Shown in pieces: positions 1 through 5,091 of a stretch of 5,091 nt of DNA. The notes beneath the pieces were generated by a model. The model had not been told where the DNA came from. It saw only the letters and a list, made by a program, of their open reading frames with translations, and did not search any database. The stretch lies in contig DUGE01000031.1 of assembly GCA_013331595.1 (NCBI GenBank), positions 1 through 5,091 on the forward strand, read 5' to 3'. Numbering within the stretch: the first letter of the stretch is position 1; the number at the start of each line of letters is the position of its first letter. Source of the stretch: Microcaldota archaeon (GTDB lineage Archaea > Micrarchaeota > Micrarchaeia > Norongarragalinales > UBA10210). The translations under genes and the position numbers were made by a program.

Positions 1-94
1 CCTGGCTTGCAAGAAAGGCAATGAAGCCGTTCCGCAAGTCGTCTATTGCAACGAAGGCCAAAACTATTGCAACATCAAGCAAGCGCATTTTCAT
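1..94 (-). CDS. N-terminal fragment of a probable membrane protein, cut by the window edge
   Basis: An open frame starts at ATG 94-92 on the minus strand and stays open for 31 codons to the left edge. It reads MKMRLLDVAIVLAFVAIDD, then LRNGFIAFLASQ. Residues 5-17 are strongly hydrophobic, followed by DD and a second hydrophobic stretch, so this looks like the start of a membrane or exported protein. The ATG lies 43 nt after the stop of the 155-residue gene on the same strand, and a G-rich GGGATGGGATG stretch just upstream may act as a weak ribosome binding site. A second ATG at codon 3 is an alternative start. Spacing and strand suggest it is the third gene of the leftward operon. The family cannot be identified from so little sequence. 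The frame could be open by chance, but composition and context favour a real gene. Confidence 0.5.
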   Translation of the reverse strand, partial: MKMRLLDVAIVLAFVAIDDLRNGFIAFLASQ

Positions 95-137
95 CCCATC
101 CCAGTTAGAAACATTAGTTCGATTTCCAATTCTGCAA

Positions 138-605
138 TCAGTGCTTTTCCCCGCTGGGCGTGAACTGCGGCTCTTTGCCCGTAAGCCAGTGCGGCACGAT
201 TGCAGGCTCGCGAATGTCTTCAATCGGCACGAGAATCGGCCTGAGCTCGAACTGCTGGTAGTTGGAGTAAGCAGCCGAGGCATGCCACCACTTGTACATC
301 GCCCCGGCTGTTGCGCCGATTGCGGCAAGCAAGTAAGTTTCACTGCCCGACTGGAGAAGTTGGAATACAAGGAAAGCGCCCACCAGCGCGCCGAGAATCG
401 CCTGGAAAACGCGCTTGTAAACTATTTCCATGACGTGCGAGTGCTCTTCCACGATTTCGTCCTTGGTCTTCGTCTGCACGAACTTCTTGTCCTTCAACTG
501 CTGCGGGCCATAGGGGTCCCTAAGCTTGGTTGGCTTGCCTATGCGGCTGAAGCCAGGCGCAGCCTTGCGCAGGAACATTGTGAATTCGTACGGTTTGTAA
601 ACCAT
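138..605 (-). CDS. Small two-helix membrane protein, unknown function
   Basis: This encodes 155 residues starting at ATG 605-603 and ending at TGA 140-138. The first ~60 residues are polar and charged, rich in K, R and E. Two hydrophobic helices follow, at about 66-85 (AILGALVGAFLVF core) and 90-104 (YLLAAIGATAGAM), joined by a short polar turn (QSGSET). After the second helix comes KWWH and a polar ~45-residue tail. This predicts a membrane hairpin with both ends in the cytoplasm (inference from charge). The start lies 1 nt after the stop of the upstream 160-residue gene (TGAAATG), which indicates translational coupling in one operon. The upstream product has the same layout and a similar GAM motif at the end of helix 2, so the two may be distant paralogues or partner subunits. 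Met10 is an alternative start. I do not recognise the family and infer no enzymatic role. Confidence 0.8.
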   Translation of the reverse strand: MVYKPYEFTMFLRKAAPGFSRIGKPTKLRDPYGPQQLKDKKFVQTKTKDEIVEEHSHVMEIVYKRVFQAILGALVGAFLVFQLLQSGSETYLLAAIGATAGAMYKWWHASAAYSNYQQFELRPILVPIEDIREPAIVPHWLTGKEPQFTPSGEKH

Positions 606-606
606 T

Positions 607-1089
607 TCACATCAACCCGAAACCCTTGTTCAAAACGTAAGAATTGTGCGGCAACACCTGCACCGGGTCGTGCTCGTAATCGCTCCAACCGCCAGCGTAA
701 CCGCCAACTGCTTTGGTGTAATGGCGCGAAACCATCGCCCCAAAAACTATTGCGAAAAATGCAAACGCCAAGTCATGCGTCTGGGAGTAAAGCGAAAAGC
801 AGTAGAATGCTGCAAAAAGCGAAACCACCGCAATGGCCAGGTTCTTGTAAGTGGCCATGGAAGTCGCGTGAAAATGACTTACCAGTTCTTTGCGAGTTGA
901 AACGCGCCACAGGATATCAGGCGACATCCTTTTCCCAAGCCCGCGGGCCTGGTCCTTCACGTCATACTTAGGCTCTTCAGCCGGCCGCATGACCTTAAAC
1001 GTGCCAATGCCGCTTGTCCTCAAAGCGTGTTCCAAATCAGCCACATCAACAACCTTGTTTAAACTTGAATGTAGTAACGTATTCAGCAC
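607..1089 (-). CDS. Small two-helix membrane protein, unknown function, first gene of leftward operon
   Basis: This encodes 160 residues if translation begins at GTG 1089-1087; the stop is TGA 609-607. A polar N-terminal region of ~80 residues precedes two hydrophobic helices at about 83-102 (NLAIAVVSLFAAFYCFSLY) and 106-120 (DLAFAFFAIVFGAMV). A polar tail rich in G, Y and H follows. The architecture matches the next gene: charged N-terminus, SH motif before helix 1, short loop, helix 2 ending GAM, polar tail. The start is uncertain. No clear ribosome binding site precedes GTG 1089, and if the TATA-like box at 1093-1100 is used, transcription would start near 1070, favouring GTG 1044-1042 (145 residues). 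A box at 1138-1145 would instead fit GTG 1089. The promoter lies in the operator-bearing region shared with the divergent TrmB-like gene, so control by that regulator is likely. Function is unknown. Confidence 0.78.
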   Translation of the reverse strand: MLNTLLHSSLNKVVDVADLEHALRTSGIGTFKVMRPAEEPKYDVKDQARGLGKRMSPDILWRVSTRKELVSHFHATSMATYKNLAIAVVSLFAAFYCFSLYSQTHDLAFAFFAIVFGAMVSRHYTKAVGGYAGGWSDYEHDPVQVLPHNSYVLNKGFGLM

Positions 1090-1092
1090 GAG

Positions 1093-1100
1093 ATATAATA
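1093..1100 (-). promoter_or_regulatory. TATA-like box for the leftward membrane operon
   Basis: On the minus strand this reads TATTATAT, immediately downstream of operator copy 1. Transcription would start near 1070, inside the longest open frame of the 160-residue gene, and would support its internal GTG at 1044-1042 as the start codon. The alternative leftward box TATTTAAA at 1138-1145 fits the GTG at 1089 instead. Confidence 0.4.
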
Positions 1101-1103
1101 GTT

Positions 1104-1125
1104 TGTTGTAAGAGAGATTACAACA
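1104..1125. promoter_or_regulatory. Palindromic operator copy 1 (perfect 8-bp arms)
   Basis: TGTTGTAA (1104-1111), the 6-nt spacer GAGAGA, then TTACAACA (1118-1125) form a perfect 8-bp inverted repeat. It sits directly upstream of the leftward TATA-like box at 1093-1100, so a bound dimer would touch the TFB recognition area of that promoter. It differs from the TATCAC-N5-GTGATA motif known for Thermococcales TrmBL1, so it would be a lineage-specific site. Binding by the adjacent TrmB-family protein is inferred. Confidence 0.75.
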
Positions 1126-1137
1126 CTTACAAAAAGA

Positions 1138-1145
1138 TTTAAATA
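1138..1145 (+). promoter_or_regulatory. TATA-like box for the TrmB-like gene
   Basis: TTTAAATA is preceded by the A-rich stretch AAAAAG (1131-1136), which resembles an archaeal BRE. A start site about 26 nt downstream would fall near 1167, giving a leader of roughly 25 nt before ATG 1193. The core ATTTAAAT (1137-1144) is a palindrome, so it could also serve leftward transcription starting near 1115. A second AT-rich candidate, TTAAAAATA at 1158-1165 inside operator copy 2, would give an almost leaderless transcript. Confidence 0.5.
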
Positions 1146-1148
1146 GTC

Positions 1149-1170
1149 TGTTGTAATTAAAAATACGACA
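1149..1170. promoter_or_regulatory. Palindromic operator copy 2 (imperfect)
   Basis: TGTTGTAA (1149-1156), the 6-nt spacer TTAAAA, then ATACGACA (1163-1170) repeats the layout of operator copy 1. The left arm is identical and the right arm matches at 6 of 8 positions. The spacing between arms is the same and the centres of the two sites are 45 bp apart. This copy lies just downstream of the rightward TATA-like box at 1138-1145, over the expected start of the regulator transcript, a position that would repress. The weaker right arm would suit lower-affinity autoregulation (inference). Confidence 0.7.
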
Positions 1171-1192
1171 ATACTAAGAACAAAGTGGAAAA

Positions 1193-1990
1193 ATGGGAGT
1201 TGAAGAGGAAGCGCTTTTAGAGAACATCGGTTTGACCCACAATGAGGCGCGCGTGTACCTGGCCCTAGCCCACCTAGGGCCGGCGGGCGCCTCGGACATT
1301 GCCGAAAAAAGCGGGGTCCAGAGGACGCTCGTCTACGACACGCTGAAAAAGCTTTTGGAGAAAGGCATGGTCAGCCAAGTCGACATTGACAGCAAGAAAC
1401 TATTCAAAGCTGCAGAGCCAAGCAGGCTCAAGTCTGTTGTTGAGGAGCGGCAGAAGAGCGTGTTCGACAACGTTTTGAAGCTCGTTCCGGTTTTGGAAAA
1501 AACATATACTGCAACCTCGCGGCCGCTGGTTACAATGTACACCGGAGTCGAGGGCTTGAAGAGCATTTTTACGCAGGAAGTTGAAGACACAAAGGAAGGC
1601 GAGGCCATCAAAATATATCGGCTTCAGCCGGGAATAGTTTTTGCCGCGCCGGTTTTCATGTCCTGGTGGCACAAAAAGCGAATGGCAAAAAAAGTCCTGC
1701 TTAAGGGAATCGTGGACCTGTCGAAAGAGGCGTTCAAGCGAGGCAAGGAACTGGAAAAAATGGGGCTTACCGAAATCCGCTACCTCAAGGAAGAGTTCCC
1801 CTCACCCGTAACATACCATATTTTTGGCAACAAAGTCTCCATTATGGCAATGGCTGAAGAGGAAAGCTTGGGCGTCATTATCGAAAGCAAGGTCGTAGCA
1901 AAGTCTTTCGAGGAAAACTTCGATTTCACTTGGGAAGCTTTGGCTAAGCGGCAGGACGGCGGCGCAATCGAAAAGGCAAAACACGCCTAA
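1193..1990 (+). CDS. TrmB-family transcriptional regulator
   Basis: This encodes 265 residues starting at ATG 1193. Residues 5-75 form a winged helix-turn-helix typical of the TrmB family (GLTHNEARVYLALAHLG, then ASDIAEKSGVQRTLVYDTLKKLLEKGMV), with the recognition helix near 43-55 and the wing near 60-73. A charged helical linker at 77-105 probably aids dimerisation. Residues ~111-250 form the effector domain (MYTGVEGLKSIF; SWWHKKRMAKK; a C-terminal IFGNKVSIMAM...GVIIES pattern), as in the shorter archaeal TrmB-like proteins; the longer sugar-binding effector domain of classical TrmB seems absent. The ligand cannot be told from sequence. The protein is cytoplasmic and DNA-binding. Two inverted repeats lie directly upstream, so autoregulation plus control of the divergent membrane operon is likely. 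Its last 47 bp overlap the convergent 613-residue gene. Family assignment is firm; the target is inferred. Confidence 0.92.
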   Translation: MGVEEEALLENIGLTHNEARVYLALAHLGPAGASDIAEKSGVQRTLVYDTLKKLLEKGMVSQVDIDSKKLFKAAEPSRLKSVVEERQKSVFDNVLKLVPVLEKTYTATSRPLVTMYTGVEGLKSIFTQEVEDTKEGEAIKIYRLQPGIVFAAPVFMSWWHKKRMAKKVLLKGIVDLSKEAFKRGKELEKMGLTEIRYLKEEFPSPVTYHIFGNKVSIMAMAEEESLGVIIESKVVAKSFEENFDFTWEALAKRQDGGAIEKAKHA

Positions 1991-3785
1991 GCCCGCCACT
2001 TGCCGAGGCTTTTTCCGGCCCTATTTTTGGCAGTGGATTCCCCCGGGTGAACCAAGGCGTGCGCGAATCCCCCTGTTCCATCGTATACAAAAACAAAGTC
2101 GGAAGGTTGATTAGCGAGCCGAGAGCGTGCGGGTCTGCGAAAGCCAAGTGAATGCCCTGCCACTCGCCGGCTTTCCTTTGCGCAAGCTTTTCCAAAACCC
2201 TTCCTTCCAACAGCCTTCTTTTGGCATAATCAGAAATTATGCCACTAATGCCGCCCGCCTTGCCCGCTGAATAACGCAAAGAATGTTTTCTTGCGCCCTG
2301 CGCAAGGGTAGTGCGGACCCGGTCATCTTTCAAAATAGTTTCAACATGAGCATCCACGTCGCCGATTTCCCTCACGGCCTCAGCTTCTGCCTTTTTCCAA
2401 TCCCAGCTTTGCTCCAACTCGCTCAATTTTTTTACTTCAATCCCATACTTTCTCGCCAAAGGCAATAAACTGCGGTAGTAGGCGCCTATTTTTTCCCCAG
2501 GGGCACCGTTCACCCGAGCATGAGTGTCAGTAAAAATCAGCCTGAGCCTCGGGGGCCTTAAACCGCTTTGGCGGAGGTTGTCCGCCAAAGAATTTAACCG
2601 TTTTAGCACAACATCATCGTTTGAATCGGCAATTCCTTCCTTAGTTTCCTTATGCCCGCCCCAAAAAGCGTAAAGAAGGGGGGAAGTGTTTTCGCGATAA
2701 CACCCGGTAATGTAGTTTCTCAGGTTATCGGAATTCAGTTGCGCTTTCCTAAATTGCGAAGTGACCCCGGCTAACGCTCGGTCTGCACGGGCTTGCGCTT
2801 CCCCGTTCAAGTGTTGTTCAAGCAAGTGCCGCACATCCTTAGCGCCTGCAACAGACAGCATTCCGGCGTAAAAAGAACCCACATGTTCGGCTAAAACCCG
2901 GTATACGGAAGGTGTTTTGCCGGAAGTGGCGAGCCTTGATGCCGTCCGCATTAATGATTTTTTATTAGCCCGCCTTTGCAACTCGCTGCGCGCAGCTAGA
3001 AGCGAGCCCGCACCCAACAGGCCCAAAAAAGCGGCAGTTGAAAGCGACTTGTGCGCAGTGTTCCAAATCGCGTTTATCTTGGAATAGCGCCGGCCTAAAG
3101 CGCTCACGTTGTCCAAGGGAGTCCTGTTGACTATCGAATGGAAAGCCCCGATTTCATAAGGCCTGAGTTTTTTCAGGAACTCTTTTGAAAAGAATTTTGA
3201 AACCGAAGGGCCTGCCTCCAAAGTTTTCAAAACTTCCACGTCGTTTTCAGCGTCTCCAGGCATTTTACTGAGATCAGACGGGCTTTTCAGGCGTTTTAGG
3301 ACTGACTGGCGCAAAGCGCTCAAATCTTCCACCTGGCCGGCAGTAAAAGCGCGCTTGAGAAGTTCCGGCGCAGTTTGCTCGTCAAGCTTTAAATCGATTT
3401 GAAAGACCACCTTGCCCTTTTCATCAGTGGCAAAAAAAGTGTGAAACTCGTTGTCTTCAACAAAATTTGAAGGATAATTAAGGCTCTGTGCATACTCACG
3501 CGGAGTAAGTTTTCCAACAAGGGCCTTGTTGACTATCGGATCCGTTCTTGCCCAACTGTCCACCATATACGATTCCGCTTCTTTAGGGGTCATCACATGC
3601 CGCGTTCCAGGTATTTCAGCCGGGGGGTTAAAGTGGACGTAGCCCAAGCCTGCTGCCAGGGGTGCGAACGCTAAAGCCAAGCGCATTGAATTCCATAATT
3701 TTTTGGACTTGTGCCGCACTGCCTTTGTAAACCGCGATTGCGGTTTGGGCTTTGGCTTGCCGGCACCAGGTTTTTCAACAGCCAT
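1944..3785 (-). CDS. Membrane-anchored protein with novel FWGGHKE/DxH domain, long paralogue
   Basis: This encodes 613 residues starting at ATG 3785-3783. Residues 1-30 are basic with KPKPKP. Membrane segment 1 lies at ~34-51, followed by a ~195-residue soluble part, and membrane segment 2 at ~249-266, followed by RRANKK. Charge distribution predicts the middle part outside and the C-terminus in the cytoplasm. The C-terminal domain (~358-579) carries PLLYAFWGGHKE (369-380), AD (386-387), LIFTDTH (416-422) with NG (426-427), YYRS (436-439), KHS (500-502), WQGIH (542-546), LPTLFL (561-566) and TPWF (576-579). All but the flanking residues recur in the neighbouring 412-residue protein, pointing to a shared active site rich in H, D and K. 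I cannot assign a family securely; order and spacing recall DIT1/PvcA isocyanide synthases only faintly. The tail (RVLPFRLRRRPAA) is basic. A TATA-like box 27 nt upstream and no Shine-Dalgarno suggest a leaderless start. Confidence 0.88.
   Translation of the reverse strand: MAVEKPGAGKPKPKPQSRFTKAVRHKSKKLWNSMRLALAFAPLAAGLGYVHFNPPAEIPGTRHVMTPKEAESYMVDSWARTDPIVNKALVGKLTPREYAQSLNYPSNFVEDNEFHTFFATDEKGKVVFQIDLKLDEQTAPELLKRAFTAGQVEDLSALRQSVLKRLKSPSDLSKMPGDAENDVEVLKTLEAGPSVSKFFSKEFLKKLRPYEIGAFHSIVNRTPLDNVSALGRRYSKINAIWNTAHKSLSTAAFLGLLGAGSLLAARSELQRRANKKSLMRTASRLATSGKTPSVYRVLAEHVGSFYAGMLSVAGAKDVRHLLEQHLNGEAQARADRALAGVTSQFRKAQLNSDNLRNYITGCYRENTSPLLYAFWGGHKETKEGIADSNDDVVLKRLNSLADNLRQSGLRPPRLRLIFTDTHARVNGAPGEKIGAYYRSLLPLARKYGIEVKKLSELEQSWDWKKAEAEAVREIGDVDAHVETILKDDRVRTTLAQGARKHSLRYSAGKAGGISGIISDYAKRRLLEGRVLEKLAQRKAGEWQGIHLAFADPHALGSLINLPTLFLYTMEQGDSRTPWFTRGNPLPKIGPEKASASGGLRRVLPFRLRRRPAA
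2010..2028 (+). terminator. Possible T-tract terminator of the TrmB-like gene
   Basis: Two TTTTT tracts (2010-2014 and 2024-2028) lie 20-38 nt after the regulator stop codon. Archaeal transcription often ends at such T-rich stretches without a strong hairpin. They lie inside the coding region of the convergent gene, where they correspond to lysine-rich codons, so they may be incidental. Confidence 0.25.
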
Positions 3786-3808
3786 AAGACAAAAAGGAGG
3801 CTATTTTC

Positions 3809-3816
3809 TTTTAATA
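3809..3816 (-). promoter_or_regulatory. TATA-like box for the 613-residue gene, leaderless spacing
   Basis: On the minus strand this reads TATTAAAA, and its centre is about 27 nt upstream of ATG 3785-3783. That is the distance expected if the transcript starts at or within a base or two of the start codon. No Shine-Dalgarno motif precedes the ATG (CCTCCTTTTTGTCTT), which agrees with a leaderless message. The 62-nt gap to the upstream gene therefore probably contains a promoter, so the two paralogues need not be strictly co-transcribed. Confidence 0.5.
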
Positions 3817-3847
3817 GTGCTGTAGGCACTTAACAGCCGGGCAAAAG

Positions 3848-5086
3848 TCAAGCTGCTTCCCTACGCTCCTGAACGGGCGAATGCCTGGCCGGTTTCGCGG
3901 CGTCCAAAAACCACGGGGATGCGCTCGTACTGCGCGCTATCGAGTGCAAAAATAGGGTGGGCACTCTCGGAAGCAACTCGTTCAACTTGGGGTCGGAATA
4001 AGTCCAATGTATTCCCTGCCATTTGGGGTGCAGGGAAAGCATGAAACCCTCGAAAACCCTTTCCCGCACATACTTTTCAACCACTTGGTCTACGCTTGCC
4101 TTTCCATCCTCAATTAGAGTGGAGTGTTTTTGCGCGCTTGCAGAAAGGGTGCGCCTCAACTCGGGGTTTTTCAAAAGCCGTTCAGCATGCTCGTCCGACA
4201 ACACGCGCACTTGCGGCGCAAACTTCCTCCACGTCCGGTCGCCGTACAAATCGCTTAGGCGCACCAGTTCAAAACCGTGTTTTTTCGCAAGGCGGGAAAT
4301 GCTTCGGTAATAGCGCTCAGTCTTATCGCTAGGTATGCCGTTGAAATCCTGCGAGTGCTTGTCGGCGAAAATAAGCTTCATTTTTGGAGGCTTCAACCCC
4401 TGCTGCGACATGGCATCAACAGTTTTTTTCAAATTGGTTAAAGCCGTTTCGTCATGCTCGTCTGCAAAACCGCTCTCGTTTTCCTTATGCCCGCCCCAAA
4501 ACCCATACAAGAGCGGCCGCTGCCTTTTGAGCATGCAATCAGCAAGATAGGAAACCAATTGCTCGGGTTTTAGGGGCTGGGCGCGCCTCACGTCTCTCCT
4601 AGTGCCCCCTTTCAAACCCGATTCTGCAGCATTTTGCGCAAACCATTTCTTGACGTCCCAGCCCGCTCCGCTACGCGACAAACCTAAAAGCGCAGCGTAG
4701 GCCGCGGGCACGCCCGCTTCCTTCAAAACTTCTGCCGGCGAAGGGACTTTCCCTTGGCGGGTAAGCCGCTTGAGCGCCCCGTCCAAATCTACCCCGCCCT
4801 TCTGTTTTTTCTCGCGCATGAACTGGTGCGCTGCCAGGGAAAGGTTTCCAGCTGCAACCATCAATAATAACAACGTGGCGATGGAGCGACTACCTAAGTT
4901 TAACCTGCCTGCAACCGACTCGTATTTTTTCAAAAGCACGTTAAATTCCTTGGAGTCTATTTGCGATAATGCCTCACGGAACCTTGCTTTCTCGTGTTCA
5001 TTGAAAAAATCTTCAGGGTTTAATTTTCCTGAAAGCATTAACTCTGCAACATAATGGCTGAAGTCCATTTCCCTGCCGTCGGACAA
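3848..5086 (-). CDS. Membrane-anchored protein with novel FWGGHKE/DxH domain, short paralogue
   Basis: This encodes 412 residues if it starts at TTG 5086-5084. The frame stays open to the right edge (5 nt more), so the true start may be ATG 5068-5066 (406 residues; GGCAGGGAA just upstream) or outside the window. A helical N-terminal part (1-65) precedes one membrane segment at ~68-87, then REKKQK, which predicts a cytoplasmic C-terminus. The C-terminal domain (~180-393) carries PLLYGFWGGHKE (191-202), AD (208-209), LIFADKH (238-244) with NG (249-250), YYRS (259-262), KHS (320-322), WQGIH (356-360), PTLFL (376-380) and PWF (391-393). Nearly the whole protein aligns with residues ~195-590 of the next gene, including the membrane segment, so they are tandem duplicates. 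By hand alignment the core is about 45% identical over ~100 residues. The invariant polar residues suggest an enzyme. No family is assigned with confidence. Confidence 0.87.
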   Translation of the reverse strand: MSDGREMDFSHYVAELMLSGKLNPEDFFNEHEKARFREALSQIDSKEFNVLLKKYESVAGRLNLGSRSIATLLLLMVAAGNLSLAAHQFMREKKQKGGVDLDGALKRLTRQGKVPSPAEVLKEAGVPAAYAALLGLSRSGAGWDVKKWFAQNAAESGLKGGTRRDVRRAQPLKPEQLVSYLADCMLKRQRPLLYGFWGGHKENESGFADEHDETALTNLKKTVDAMSQQGLKPPKMKLIFADKHSQDFNGIPSDKTERYYRSISRLAKKHGFELVRLSDLYGDRTWRKFAPQVRVLSDEHAERLLKNPELRRTLSASAQKHSTLIEDGKASVDQVVEKYVRERVFEGFMLSLHPKWQGIHWTYSDPKLNELLPRVPTLFLHSIARSTSASPWFLDAAKPARHSPVQERREAA

Positions 5087-5091
5087 GGTAA

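Larger units (their letters stand above)
1097..1156 (+). repeat. Direct repeat with 45-bp period in the control region
   Basis: AATAGTTTGTTGTAA at 1097-1111 and AATAGTCTGTTGTAA at 1142-1156 match at 14 of 15 positions. Each unit contains the left operator arm plus the adjoining leftward ACTATT element. The second operator arm of each unit follows after the same 6-nt gap, so the whole box-plus-operator module appears duplicated at a 45-bp interval. Confidence 0.75.
1090..1192. promoter_or_regulatory. Divergent intergenic control region with paired operators
   Basis: This 103-bp AT-rich region separates the leftward membrane operon from the rightward regulator gene. It contains two inverted repeats of the same type 45 bp apart and several TATA-like boxes, described separately. 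No open frame or RNA gene is apparent in it. The arrangement, a regulator gene divergent from its probable target with operators between them, is classical for local autoregulated transcription factors. That the TrmB-like protein binds here is inferred from position. Confidence 0.8.

Noticed and set aside
21..971. Plus-strand open frame of 316 codons
   Set aside because: It lies antisense to two well-formed minus-strand membrane protein genes plus the partial gene. Its product is a basic, low-complexity R/N/K/Q-rich sequence without domains, and it has no promoter or ribosome binding site.
646..1111. Plus-strand open frames of 84 and 73 codons (646-900 and 890-1111)
   Set aside because: Both are antisense to the 160-residue membrane protein gene, their products have no recognisable features, and neither has a convincing start signal.
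1333..1672. Minus-strand open frames of 92 and 90 codons inside the regulator gene
   Set aside because: They are shadows of the TrmB-like coding sequence, whose domain content is clear.
2049..2714. Polysaccharide deacetylase or glycosyltransferase reading of the GGHK and DxH motifs
   Set aside because: The typical HxxxH metal motif of the deacetylase family and the order of its motifs are not visible, and a single DxH motif is not enough to claim a glycosyltransferase.
3796..3800. Perfect GGAGG Shine-Dalgarno-like motif on the plus strand
   Set aside because: The only nearby plus-strand start, GTG at 3817, runs into TAG after two codons. The motif has no reading frame to serve and is the complement of the pyrimidine tract before the 613-residue gene.
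3816..3830. Short hairpin AGTGC-TGTAG-GCACT between the paralogues as a terminator
   Set aside because: The stem is only 5 bp and no T-tract directly follows it on the minus strand. The T-rich run comes more than 15 nt later, so chance is a sufficient explanation.
4023..5054. Several plus-strand open frames of 71-95 codons
   Set aside because: All are antisense to the 412-residue gene, whose homology to its neighbour proves the minus-strand reading.
1..5091. CRISPR array, tRNA, rRNA or insertion sequence
   Set aside because: I found no regularly spaced repeats beyond the two-copy operator, no clover-leaf or rRNA signature, and no transposase-like protein or terminal inverted repeats.

Overview
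The window looks archaeal. It encodes a TrmB-type winged-helix regulator (a family centred in Archaea), it has TATA-like boxes at archaeal spacing from start codons rather than bacterial -10/-35 elements, and strong Shine-Dalgarno motifs are scarce. The G+C content looks close to 50%. I cannot place the organism more precisely; small-genome (DPANN-like) or euryarchaeal lineages are possible, but that is a guess. I see no rRNA, tRNA, CRISPR array, transposase or integrase.

Left part (1-1089, minus strand): two adjacent small genes of about 160 codons, separated by 1 nt. Each encodes a protein with one two-helix membrane hairpin. They are followed by the first 31 codons of a third, probably membrane, protein that runs off the left edge. 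They read as one operon transcribed leftward.

Regulatory gap (1090-1192): a 103-bp divergent intergenic region. It holds two copies of an inverted repeat, TGTTGTAA-N6-TTACAACA (perfect at 1104-1125, 6/8 in one arm at 1149-1170), exactly 45 bp apart and interleaved with TATA-like boxes. The simplest reading is that the adjacent TrmB-like protein controls both its own gene and the membrane operon.

Middle (1193-1990, plus strand): the TrmB-family regulator. Its 3' end overlaps the convergent gene by 47 bp.

Right part (1944-5086, minus strand): two tandem paralogous membrane-anchored proteins of 613 and about 412 residues. They share a transmembrane segment, a linker and a C-terminal domain of about 220 residues with strict motifs (FWGGHKE, LIFxDxH...NG, YYRS, KHS, WQGIH, PTLFL, PWF). 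The 613-residue copy carries an extra ~195-residue N-terminal part with its own membrane anchor. The shared domain is not one I can name with confidence. Its motif order faintly recalls the DIT1/PvcA isocyanide synthase family, which makes this pair the best candidate for an undescribed system. The 613-residue gene probably has its own promoter, giving a leaderless transcript.
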